From Colwellia sp. (GTDB taxonomy: Bacteria; Pseudomonadota; Gammaproteobacteria; Enterobacterales; Alteromonadaceae): a DNA stretch of 64,000 nucleotides. Below, one piece after another: positions 43,890 to 52,729 of this stretch. The translations under genes were made by a program, and so were the position numbers. How positions within the stretch are numbered: the stretch's first letter is position 1; every line of letters starts with the position of its first letter. The stretch spans positions 160,658-224,657 of the forward strand of contig NVWU01000006.1 of assembly GCA_002733765.1 (NCBI GenBank), read 5' to 3'. The notes below the pieces were generated by a model, which searched no databases, was not told the origin of the DNA, and saw only the letters and a list, made by a program, of their open reading frames with translations.

Positions 43890-46139
43890 ATGTTTACTGC
43901 TAAAAAAAATTTACAAATTATTGATTATCAAAATTCGTATTATTGCCGACAACAGCGCAAAAAACGACGCTATAAATGGTTAAAAATTTCACTGCTATTC
44001 TTACTTATCATCTCACTTGCGTTATTTTTTGTCCCTTTTGCACAAAGTAATCAACTTGATTTTGAAAAGCCAATAAAACATGACAATGCCTTTATTCATG
44101 GTCCGCAATTAATTTTTGAAAATCTAAATAAAAGTCAAAACCCAGTCATGCGTGCAAGCTTCCCTGTTGATATTGAAGCCAACATTGAAATTAATGGTTT
44201 AGTCGCTTACCTAGAAATAAAGCAAACCTTTATTAATCCTTATGCTATTGCATTAGCGGCTAAGTATCAGTTTCCATTACCTGAAAATTCTGCGGTTAAA
44301 CAATTAAGAATAAAAATAGGTGATACAGAGATCATTGGCGAAATAATGGAAAAAAAAGCCGCAAAGGTACTTTACCAAAAAGCTAAAAAACAAGGGAGAA
44401 AAGCAAGTTTAGTGGAGCAACATCGTCCGAATTTATTTACTAATAAAATAGCGAATATTCCAGCACAATCAACCGTTGTTGTTACGTTAAAATTTATTAT
44501 GCCAATCTCATTTTCCAATGATAAATTTACCTTACAACTGCCGCTAGCAATAACAGATAGGTATCAGCCAAAATCAGCGTCATACTTGCCTGAGCAGTTG
44601 CCTGAACACGCACCAGAGCAATCACCTGCACATAAGCATTCAAACAATAAATTACCTGAGCCATTTAACCTATTAGCCACACGTTCGCCTACCATTAATA
44701 CTCGCTCAGTTGCGCGTAGCCAGTCGTCAATAAATATTGCACTAAACTCAGGCATTCCTATCACGGCTATTTTCAGTGGCAGCCATAAAATACAATCACG
44801 CGCAGTAAACAGCGAGCAAAATGCTTACTTTATTACCTTAAATAAAGCCCATGTGGTGTCTAATAAAAACTTTGCTTTAAGCTGGCAATTAGTCGCCAGT
44901 AATCAACCACAAGTCAGTAGTTTTACTCAAGAGGTTTCAGGTGAACATTACACTTTACTGACCTTTTTTCCGCCAAAAACGGCAATTGCACAAGTCATCG
45001 CAAGGGATATTATTTTTATTATTGATACCTCTGGTTCAATGCAAGGAGGCTCGATGGAACAAGCAAAAGCGAGTTTACAACTTGCCCTATTACAGCTTAA
45101 CCATAAAGACAGCTTCAATATTATCGCTTTTGATAATGAACCCGAATTACTCTTCCCTATAACGCAAATGGCCTCAACGCAAAATATCAACAAAGCACAG
45201 CATTTTATTGATGACTTAAATGCCGACGGCGGTACTGAAATGTACCAACCACTAAGCAATGCCTTGATGATGAAGAGAGATAAAGTGCAATCAGTAAAAG
45301 CAATTCGCCAAATAGTTTTTATTACTGACGGCGCAGTCGCCAATGAATTTGAGCTTATGCAATTACTTAACACTGCTCAAGAAAATTTTCGTTTAAATTT
45401 TCGTTTATATACGGTAGGAATAGGCGCAGCGCCCAATGGTTACTTTATGAAAAAAGCGGCACAATTTGGTCGTGGCAGTTATGTGTTTATTCAAAATCAA
45501 AATGAAGTTCAACAAAAAATGAGTCACTTCATGACAAAAATAAGCCAACCTGCATTGACTAATATTACGCTAATACTTGATAACCAAGTTCATCAGCAAG
45601 TTGAGATTTACCCTAAAAAAATCCCCGATTTATATTTTGGTGAACCGCTGCAAATAGCCATTAAGTCTCAGTTTCCTATCACCAGTGTTCAATTAACCGC
45701 TGAAACCGTATCAAGCCCTTTTTATAAACAATTAATGATTGATGAACGCCAATCATCGAAAGGTATTTCATCACTGTGGGCACGGCGAAAAATAGAAAGC
45801 CTACTCGACAGCCTTATTGTTGGGGCAAATAAAGAAAAGGTAAAGTCACAGGTAATTGCCACCTCGCTCAATCATCAAATAATATCGCCCTATACCAGTT
45901 TTATCGCAATAGAAAAACAGCCAGAGATCTCGTCTTTGCTCGCAAAAAACAACACAATGCAAGCCCATAAGAGTTTACTAGTAGCAATGCCTCAAACATC
46001 CCTTGATTGGCAATTACAATTTTTGGCTGGCATAGCACTAATGTTACTTAGCTTAGTATTAATGAAGGTGAGTGACTTAACGTGCTTGCATAATACTTGG
46101 CTAGCTAATCGATATTTAAAAAGAGTAAGTGGTCGTTAA
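43890..46139 (+). CDS. Marine proteobacterial sortase target protein (VIT-VWA)
   Basis: A 749-residue envelope protein. An N-terminal membrane segment (about residues 30-50) is followed by a VIT domain (about 85-235; INGLVAYLEIKQTFINPYA), a VWA domain (about 375-550) with the metal-binding MIDAS motif DTSGSMQGGS, and a C-terminal sorting region: MPQTS at 700-704, a hydrophobic stretch (about 711-729) and basic residues. MPQTS takes the place of the usual LPxTG. The class GN sortase that should process it follows with a 1-bp overlap. Confidence 0.9.
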   Translation: MFTAKKNLQIIDYQNSYYCRQQRKKRRYKWLKISLLFLLIISLALFFVPFAQSNQLDFEKPIKHDNAFIHGPQLIFENLNKSQNPVMRASFPVDIEANIEINGLVAYLEIKQTFINPYAIALAAKYQFPLPENSAVKQLRIKIGDTEIIGEIMEKKAAKVLYQKAKKQGRKASLVEQHRPNLFTNKIANIPAQSTVVVTLKFIMPISFSNDKFTLQLPLAITDRYQPKSASYLPEQLPEHAPEQSPAHKHSNNKLPEPFNLLATRSPTINTRSVARSQSSINIALNSGIPITAIFSGSHKIQSRAVNSEQNAYFITLNKAHVVSNKNFALSWQLVASNQPQVSSFTQEVSGEHYTLLTFFPPKTAIAQVIARDIIFIIDTSGSMQGGSMEQAKASLQLALLQLNHKDSFNIIAFDNEPELLFPITQMASTQNINKAQHFIDDLNADGGTEMYQPLSNALMMKRDKVQSVKAIRQIVFITDGAVANEFELMQLLNTAQENFRLNFRLYTVGIGAAPNGYFMKKAAQFGRGSYVFIQNQNEVQQKMSHFMTKISQPALTNITLILDNQVHQQVEIYPKKIPDLYFGEPLQIAIKSQFPITSVQLTAETVSSPFYKQLMIDERQSSKGISSLWARRKIESLLDSLIVGANKEKVKSQVIATSLNHQIISPYTSFIAIEKQPEISSLLAKNNTMQAHKSLLVAMPQTSLDWQLQFLAGIALMLLSLVLMKVSDLTCLHNTWLANRYLKRVSGR

Positions 46140-46747
46140 TGAAAATATGCCGACTCATTAAAATATCGCTGCTTGTTACTGGTAGCTTACTTTGTCTTCA
46201 TGCGAGTTGGCTGCCAGTTAAAGGCTGGCTTTCTCAACAATTAATTAGTTACAGCTGGCATCAAACCATTAATTTAAAGCAAAAAATTAAACCTTGGCCG
46301 TGGGCAGACACCTACCCCATTGCCGAGCTTTCATTTGAACGTTTAAACAAACATGTTGTTGTGCTTAACGGCGGCGATCCTACTACCTTAGCTTTTTCAG
46401 CTGGTGCTATTGCCCCTTTTAATCAAGCTAAAAGCACGCAACCTTTTGTGGTTGCAGGACATAGAGATAGTCACTTTTCATTTTTAGACGAGGTAATGAT
46501 GAACGATGTAATTTCATTGGCTGACAAATATGGTCAAAGCCAGCTTTACCAAGTTGAAGCGATTGATATTGTTGATGCATCAACAGGAAAACTACCTATT
46601 TTGGCCGATGACTCATCGTTAATATTGATCACTTGCTACCCTTTTACTAATACAAGTACGGTTAGCGATAATGTCGGTAGTGGTGGCAATAGTGATGCCC
46701 GTAGTAATAGTAATGAAAGGTATGTGATAACCGCAAAGTTGCTTTGA
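46139..46747 (+). CDS. Class GN sortase
   Basis: A 202-residue membrane-anchored cysteine transpeptidase of the Gram-negative marine sortase class. The N-terminal membrane segment is about residues 7-25. The catalytic triad is visible as H108 (VAGHRDSHF), C166 (LITCYPF) and R194 (ERYVITA). A glycine/serine/asparagine-rich insert (about 175-192) precedes the arginine. It is co-translated with its target gene (ATG overlaps TAA) and processes mainly that one protein. Confidence 0.92.
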   Translation: MKICRLIKISLLVTGSLLCLHASWLPVKGWLSQQLISYSWHQTINLKQKIKPWPWADTYPIAELSFERLNKHVVVLNGGDPTTLAFSAGAIAPFNQAKSTQPFVVAGHRDSHFSFLDEVMMNDVISLADKYGQSQLYQVEAIDIVDASTGKLPILADDSSLILITCYPFTNTSTVSDNVGSGGNSDARSNSNERYVITAKLL

Positions 46748-46799
46748 AGCATATTCAGGTGGAACGGGTATATACCCATTAGGTTTTAAACAATAGAAG

Positions 46800-46832
46800 A
46801 TTAAGGCTTACATTATGGTAAGCCTTATTTAA
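46800..46832. terminator. Bidirectional terminator between sortase and M50 protease genes
   Basis: TAAGGCTTAC (46802-46811) and GTAAGCCTTA (46818-46827) form a 10-bp stem with a 6-nt loop, followed by TTTAATTT, between convergent genes. Confidence 0.8.
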
Positions 46833-46861
46833 TTTACTACTTAAAGTATTAGCTGCCGACT

Positions 46862-47941
46862 TTAACTGCCTAAAATTTTAAGTGGTAGCGACAAGGCACC
46901 ATTGCCTGTTTGGCCAACAAACCAAATAATGGCACTTAAACCACCCACGGTAAGAACATACCATAAGGCTGAGACAATTTGCGCATATCGATTAAGTGGC
47001 AATAACTCACTTAAATGCCGACGTTTATATTCAAAAATTATTTCAATGCTACCAATCGCTAGTAAAAATCCTAACAATGCCAAACCAAAGTGATAACTAA
47101 TATAAACACCAAATACAGCCCCTAATACACAAGCGACTAAACCTACTTTAGAGTTGATTGAAAAAGCGATACTTTTAAGCACATGACCACCATCTAAAGG
47201 CAATATGGGTAATAAGTTAAATAAATTGAGCAGTGCATTAAATACCGCTAAACCAGCCAGTATTTCTATGTCGGTAAGCCAATAACCAACTAAACAAGCG
47301 ATAGAGAGTATCAAGCCGAAGAACGGCCCCATGATTGAAATAACAATATCTTGCCAACGGGTATTAATTTTGTCATCGCTAAGCGCTAAACCGCCAACAA
47401 AGGGGATAAGATATATGCCTTTAGTTTTCAAACCAAAGTACTTCATTGCCTTGATATGACCGTACTCATGAAAAACTAAACAAAGCACAAGCGCAATGGC
47501 AAACTCAATAGAGAATAACCAGCTATAAGCCGCCAAACTACCCGCAGCAAATAATACCTTAATCACCTTAGCACTTTTCAATAATTTTAAGCCAAGGCCT
47601 GCCATACCAACAAAGCTAAATTTTATTGGTTGTTTTTTACCTTGAACAATTTGACGTTGCTCTATATCTTTTTCATTGAGGGTATTTTCATGCTGTAATT
47701 CATTGTTAATTAACAGCTGAAATTGCAGATCAAAGGGCTGCCATTGCAATGAACCATTAAGTTCAATCTGTAACTCGCCCTGCTCACTTTGTAAGGAAAA
47801 CTGATGGGTAAATTTATCATTGTCGGCATTGGCATCAACTTGAGACACACATTGATCATCCCAAAAAAGTTGCTGCCATCCTGCCATTGAACCTTCTAAC
47901 CGTAGTGTTTTACCTAAACACGCTATCTCTAATAATTGCAC
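46862..47941 (-). CDS. M50 family (site-2 type) membrane metalloprotease
   Basis: A 359-residue protein. The first 110 residues are soluble and beta-rich. Then come about six hydrophobic segments. The zinc motif HEYGH (about residue 160) lies in a membrane helix, and the third ligand is in LPLDGGHVLKS (about 247-257), as in site-2 proteases. It may cut a membrane-bound regulator; no anti-sigma factor gene is adjacent. It converges with the sortase gene. Confidence 0.85.
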   Translation of the reverse strand: MQLLEIACLGKTLRLEGSMAGWQQLFWDDQCVSQVDANADNDKFTHQFSLQSEQGELQIELNGSLQWQPFDLQFQLLINNELQHENTLNEKDIEQRQIVQGKKQPIKFSFVGMAGLGLKLLKSAKVIKVLFAAGSLAAYSWLFSIEFAIALVLCLVFHEYGHIKAMKYFGLKTKGIYLIPFVGGLALSDDKINTRWQDIVISIMGPFFGLILSIACLVGYWLTDIEILAGLAVFNALLNLFNLLPILPLDGGHVLKSIAFSINSKVGLVACVLGAVFGVYISYHFGLALLGFLLAIGSIEIIFEYKRRHLSELLPLNRYAQIVSALWYVLTVGGLSAIIWFVGQTGNGALSLPLKILGS

Positions 47942-48049
47942 TTTGTAAACTCAGCAAATAAAACCTTGCCCGATTATCACTATATTTATCGATGCAGCAA
48001 GGTTTATCGGCAAAAAGATTAAAAAATGCCGCCATAAATAAGGTTATTA

Positions 48050-49243
48050 TTATTTACTAGCTCTTGTGACCGCTAATACACTTTTTACAAAATAATCAAT
48101 TTGTTGTTCAGGAATTGAAGCAAGATTAATTCGTCCGTTATTCAAACCGTATACGGCATACTCATCTCTAAGGCTTTCCATTTGCTCTTCTGTTGCGGGC
48201 AACATAGCAAACATTCCTTCTTGAGATAAAATATAATCAAAATAATTATTCCCTGAATAGTTACGAAATGCAGCGCAAAGCTTTGCTCTTATTCCTTTAA
48301 TGCTAACATTTATTTGGGCCAATTCATCTGACCACATTTTTTTCAATTCAGGCGTTTTTAAAATGGTTTTTACAATTTCAGCGCCATTAGAAGGTGGCAC
48401 CCAATAAGTGGGTTTACTCATAATTGCGAGTTGAGCTTGTGCTTTATTTGCTTCTTCTTGTGTTGGGCTTAGAATATACGCAGCGCCTACTCTATCACTG
48501 TATAAACCAAAGTTTTTCGAACAACTCACGCAAAGTGCTAAGCGTTCCACTGTATTAGCGACAGTAATTAAGCCCGCTGCATCTTCATTTAATCCGTCAG
48601 CAAACCCTTGATACGCGGTGTCGATTAAGGGAAAAAATTTTGTCGATTTTGATAGCTGGGCAATTTGTTCCCAGTGCTGCAATGTTAAACGCAATCCTGA
48701 GGGGTTATGGCAAGAGCCGTGAAGTAGTACAACGTCATTTTCGCCTAATTTTTCTAGGGTATTGAACAGGCCACTTTCATCAAGCGTCATGGTTTTATCA
48801 TCAATAAAAGGATATTCTTCGTAAGCTAAACCTGCGGCCATAATAGTTGGAATATGATTAGCATACGTTGGGTTACTTACCCAAATTTTTGCCTCAGGGT
48901 TTGCTAGTTTAATTAAATCTAATATGGCGCGTAAGCCGCCACTGCCACCAGCGGTTTGAATGCCACTGACATAGCCATTAATCTCTTGACCTGCAAAGGC
49001 GAGTTCTTGCAGTAATTGAACATACTCAAGATCACCTTTTGAACCGACATAACCTTTATTTCGTCCTGCATTGGCAAGTTGTTGGTCTACTTTTTTCACC
49101 GCTTTCATTAATACTACATTGTCGTTGGTATCTTTATAAACACCCACGGTTAAATCCACTTTAAAAGGTCTTTCATCTTTAGATGAACGCGCCATCAAGT
49201 CTATAATTTCGTCAGCAGCAGGTAGAGGAATATTGGCAAACAT
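48050..49243 (-). CDS. Class I aspartate/aromatic amino acid aminotransferase
   Basis: A 397-residue PLP enzyme of the AspC/TyrB group. The PLP-binding lysine is in SCSKNFGLYSDRVG, the phosphate-binding and substrate segments LLHGSCHNPSG and DTAYQGFADG are intact, and the start MFANIPLPAADEIIDL aligns with AspC. Length equals the family norm. It transfers amino groups between aspartate, glutamate or aromatic amino acids and their 2-oxo acids; the sequence alone does not separate AspC from TyrB. Confidence 0.92.
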   Translation of the reverse strand: MFANIPLPAADEIIDLMARSSKDERPFKVDLTVGVYKDTNDNVVLMKAVKKVDQQLANAGRNKGYVGSKGDLEYVQLLQELAFAGQEINGYVSGIQTAGGSGGLRAILDLIKLANPEAKIWVSNPTYANHIPTIMAAGLAYEEYPFIDDKTMTLDESGLFNTLEKLGENDVVLLHGSCHNPSGLRLTLQHWEQIAQLSKSTKFFPLIDTAYQGFADGLNEDAAGLITVANTVERLALCVSCSKNFGLYSDRVGAAYILSPTQEEANKAQAQLAIMSKPTYWVPPSNGAEIVKTILKTPELKKMWSDELAQINVSIKGIRAKLCAAFRNYSGNNYFDYILSQEGMFAMLPATEEQMESLRDEYAVYGLNNGRINLASIPEQQIDYFVKSVLAVTRASK

Positions 49244-49311
49244 GGGGTCTCTTCAACTTTAAATAAATAACAACGTAATTTAATACATCTAAATCAAGAC
49301 AGGAAAAAACA

Positions 49312-49358
49312 AGTACTGAATGCAAAGGCCTAGACGTTGCAGACCGACCTTTACATTC
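49312..49358 (-). terminator. Terminator of the DEAD-box helicase gene
   Basis: On the minus strand TGAATGTAAAGG pairs with CCTTTGCATTCA (one mismatch), followed by GTACTTGTTTTTTCC, about 100 bp after the helicase stop. Confidence 0.55.
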
Positions 49359-49454
49359 AGCTAAATTTTATTGTTTTTTAGGGATACTTCACTCTGATAC
49401 ATAGCCTGTAAAGCATAAACTCACAAACATACACCTTGCATGAGTTCCTACGAT

Positions 49455-50789
49455 TTATTCTGGCTTAGAATATCCTGACCAGATATCGGCATTGGCTGAT
49501 GTTTTCTTCTTACGTTTTTTCTTACCTGTGCCTTCAGGTTTTGCCATCGGTTTACTTTCAGCTAATAGTGCAGCTAAAATTGAATCATCGCTAATTTCAT
49601 CGGCTTCAAAACCTTCAACTTGCTCTCGTTCAAGCCAAATTTTGTTCTTCTTTTCGATTACTTTGAAATGATGATAATCTTCATAATCGATAAGCGATAT
49701 TGCTAAGCCTACTTCGCCTGCACGGCCACTTCGACCAATACGGTGCATGTAGTCTGATGGACTTCTAGGTAAGTTAAAGTTGATTACCACAGGCAGTTTT
49801 TCAATGTCTAAACCACGAGCAGCAATATCAGTGGCAATTAACACTTCAATCTCACCGGCTTTAAACCCGTCAAGCACGCGGCTACGTTCACTTTGGCCTT
49901 TATCACCATGAAATACGGCGGCGGTAATACCTCGTTTAGCCAATTTTTCAGCTAAGTGTTCACAATGGTGTTTGGCATTGACAAAAATAAGCGCTTGTCG
50001 CCACTGATTTTTTTTGATCAAATGCGCTAACACTGCTGTTTTTTCGCCCTTGTTAACAGTAAAAACACGCTGTACTAAGGTGCTGGCGTCGCTACTTTGC
50101 AATTGTATTTCAATCGGGTTGTTGAGTAGCTCTTCGGTTAACGCCTTTACTTGTTCAGGAAAGGTCGCTGAAAATAATAATATTTGTTTTTTCTTTGGCA
50201 TTAATGCTAATAGCGCCGATAACTCTTCCGTAAAGCCTAAACTTAACATTCGGTCGGCTTCATCAAGCACTAGGGTGTTAACCCGATCGAGTTTAATAGC
50301 GTTGCTTGAAATTAAATCAAGTAATCGACCTGGCGTAGCCACCAAAATATCGGTGCCACCGCGTAAGGCAAGCATTTGAGTATTAACCGATACACCACCA
50401 AAAATAGCAAGCGTTTTAATTTCGCCGTTAAAATGCACCGCGTATGATTTAATGCTGTCAGCAACTTGCTTGGCAAGTTCTCGGGTAGGTACTAAAATAA
50501 GTCCGGTAACAAAGTTACCTTTACTGCTTTTACTGCCCGATGATTTGCCAGCGCGTCTTTGCTGCGATAAGTGTTGTAACATTGGTAGAGCAAAGGTGGC
50601 TGTTTTACCCGAGCCAGTATTTGCCCCAGCAATTAAGTCACGTCCCGCTAATACACTTGGAATAGCTTGCGCTTGAATGGGCGTTGGCTGTTGATATTCT
50701 AGCTCAGCTAATCGTGCTAGCAAAGGTGTAATAAGGCCAAGTTCGGTAAAGGTGGCAGGCGTTGTGACTTTGGTTGTGTCAATGCTCAT
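49455..50789 (-). CDS. DEAD-box RNA helicase, RhlE-like
   Basis: A 444-residue ATP-dependent RNA helicase. All core motifs are present: the Q motif PTPIQAQAIP, ANTGSGKT, PTRELAKQV, TPGRLLD, LDEADRML, SATFPEQ, and HRIGRSGRAG. A basic tail (KPEGTGKKKRKKKTSA) likely adds RNA affinity. The overall look is closest to RhlE; SrmB is another option. In cold-adapted marine bacteria such helicases often help ribosome assembly at low temperature, which is inference here. Confidence 0.92.
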   Translation of the reverse strand: MSIDTTKVTTPATFTELGLITPLLARLAELEYQQPTPIQAQAIPSVLAGRDLIAGANTGSGKTATFALPMLQHLSQQRRAGKSSGSKSSKGNFVTGLILVPTRELAKQVADSIKSYAVHFNGEIKTLAIFGGVSVNTQMLALRGGTDILVATPGRLLDLISSNAIKLDRVNTLVLDEADRMLSLGFTEELSALLALMPKKKQILLFSATFPEQVKALTEELLNNPIEIQLQSSDASTLVQRVFTVNKGEKTAVLAHLIKKNQWRQALIFVNAKHHCEHLAEKLAKRGITAAVFHGDKGQSERSRVLDGFKAGEIEVLIATDIAARGLDIEKLPVVINFNLPRSPSDYMHRIGRSGRAGEVGLAISLIDYEDYHHFKVIEKKNKIWLEREQVEGFEADEISDDSILAALLAESKPMAKPEGTGKKKRKKKTSANADIWSGYSKPE

Positions 50790-51004
50790 TAATGTAAAGG
50801 GCTCAAAAGGTAATTAAGTGCCACTATTTTAGCGTATTTATGGTCTGTTAAGTTAGTGAAATTGATCAAACTTTGCGGTTATGTTTTTCAGTCTTCTACA
50901 ATAGTAAGAATTTTCTTTAGATAACTGTCGGCTTATTTTACAGTATTGATATAGAGAACTTGTTCAATATTTCATCTTATTGAAATGGTTATGTATTAAT
51001 TGGT

Positions 51005-51019
51005 TGGTGTGCTTATTGC
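51005..51019 (+). promoter_or_regulatory. Possible sigma-54 promoter of the PEP-CTERM gene
   Basis: TGGTGTGCTTATTGC has the GG and GC pairs of a -24/-12 element at the right distance but departs from TGGCAC. It lies 57 bp upstream of the ATG at 51076. Confidence 0.35.
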
Positions 51020-51075
51020 TTCAGTTCGTCTGAAAAATAATTTTTATTTTGTAAAATTCAATTAAAGAGGCTTTT

Positions 51076-51696
51076 ATGACATTCAAATGCTCTAACTCAA
51101 TTTTAACCGCTATCCTACTTACTTTTAGTAGCTTATTTTTCATGGGAAATGCTTCAGCAACATTAATTTATAGTGAAGCAGTTGATGGTGATCTAGATGC
51201 TATAGGTAGTACTAATGTAAATCTTGTTGCTGGTATTAATCTCATTCAAGGGGTTATTAATGAAACGCCTCCTGCAGAAACTGATCGGATAACATTCACA
51301 CAAGTGGCTGGTTTAACTATTGATAGCATAATACTTTCATTTTCTGGTGTATTTGATGATGCCAATATTGGCCAAAGTATGACCGTTGATTTGCACAATA
51401 ATGTCGCTAACTTGTTTGATGATAACTTTAATAATGTTTCCTCTGGAAGCGATATTTCAGCATCTTTCTTTGACAGTTTTGGACCAGAAACAGGGCCTTT
51501 GAGCACAACAACTGCGGGTGCAATTTGGGACTTTCAAATATCGGCAGGCACAGTTTTCCCAGGACAACCTTGGACTTTAACCATTAATACAACAAGTGAC
51601 TCTCCTCCTGTCGATGTTCCTGAGCCATCGACCCTTGCTATTTTCGCGTTAGCCATGACAGGATTAACAGCTCGTCGATTTAAGAAAAAATCTTAA
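51076..51696 (+). CDS. PEP-CTERM protein
   Basis: A 206-residue exported protein with a signal peptide (cleavage near SATLIYS, about residue 29), an acidic beta-rich body, and the C-terminal sorting tag VPEPST followed by a hydrophobic stretch and RRFKKKS. It should be delivered to an exosortase for processing. The body has no family I recognise. Confidence 0.88.
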   Translation: MTFKCSNSILTAILLTFSSLFFMGNASATLIYSEAVDGDLDAIGSTNVNLVAGINLIQGVINETPPAETDRITFTQVAGLTIDSIILSFSGVFDDANIGQSMTVDLHNNVANLFDDNFNNVSSGSDISASFFDSFGPETGPLSTTTAGAIWDFQISAGTVFPGQPWTLTINTTSDSPPVDVPEPSTLAIFALAMTGLTARRFKKKS

Positions 51697-51829
51697 TAAA
51701 TTATTAGCGGTAAGATAGTTGAAGCGGTTAACGTAACTCACTATTGTCGATATAAAGCATCTTATTGATCAGTAGATGCTATATATCAATGAACTAAGAC
51801 AGCAAAGCTGTGGCATTATCATTTGTGGA

Positions 51830-52231
51830 TTATTGTTGGTGTATTAAACCGGTATCTTCTCTTTCGAAACCATGGCATATATATCCGCTTATTTGCCGCT
51901 TTTTCTTGGATAGTTGATGAAAATGCTCATAGCCAACTGAAAAAGCAAATGGGTTAGCGTTGTAGTCAGCGTAAGACTGATCACTACCGTGCTTAGCTTC
52001 TCTTATCCCCGCAGCAAAAGAGCTTAAAAAGTCATCTCTGTTGTTGAGTAAAATGGTGGTGCCATTATCTCCTTCAACAAGTTCTAGCGCGCCTAATTCA
52101 ATATATTTATCAACTACAGCGCTATTAAAAAATCCACTGTACTGTTCAGTTTCGATATCATAGGAAACGGGAGAATCATCTGCTGCTTCCATTAATGAGA
52201 CAAATAGCTCTCTTACTTTTTTTGAAATCAC
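51830..52231 (-). CDS. Uncharacterised protein, 133 residues
   Basis: A soluble acidic protein with no recognised family. Segments such as KVRELFVSLMEAADDSP and VVDKYIELGALELVEGDNG look helical; there is no signal peptide or membrane segment. It is preceded on its strand by a family A repeat fragment (52251-52297). Confidence 0.6.
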   Translation of the reverse strand: MISKKVRELFVSLMEAADDSPVSYDIETEQYSGFFNSAVVDKYIELGALELVEGDNGTTILLNNRDDFLSSFAAGIREAKHGSDQSYADYNANPFAFSVGYEHFHQLSKKKRQISGYICHGFEREDTGLIHQQ

Positions 52232-52250
52232 ACTTTATTCCTTACTTATA

Positions 52251-52297
52251 GTCTTTTAATTCTCACTAAGTGAAAACAAACTTAATTGAATTAGTAT
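52251..52297 (+). repeat. Family A repeat, right end
   Basis: GTCTTTTAATTCTCACTAAG and CTTAATTGAATTAGTAT match the right end of the element at 42225-42271. The gap 52232-52729 otherwise holds only a weak open frame and no clear gene. Confidence 0.55.
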
Positions 52298-52729
52298 TTA
52301 GCCCCTATTCAGGGATATTAGCATTTTAACAACGTTATTCACCAATCAACGTCATTATTTTAAGTAGCATTATTGGCAAGTAATAGAATGACTCTGGGTC
52401 TATTTTTCTGCTTTACTTTCAATTTTAATTTTAATTTCAAAAAACTAATTAATTCACTCATTGCTCGCTTACTGTAGTTAAATTCATTAAATACGTTTAA
52501 TTTAAATACAATTACCCTTCTTGTACGAAAGCCTCATTGAAGCTTTTAAGTCTCAGTGGTATTATTCGGCTAAAATAATGAGTGGCCCGCTATTAGCAGT
52601 AAACCCTGAAGGTTATCTTGCTGTAGTTGATATTTATCATCCTATTAATATTTTTATTCTATTAAGAAGAGATAACGACCTAACTTATCAACTTACCAAC
52701 CTATTTGAATTCTTAATAATTAAAAACTT

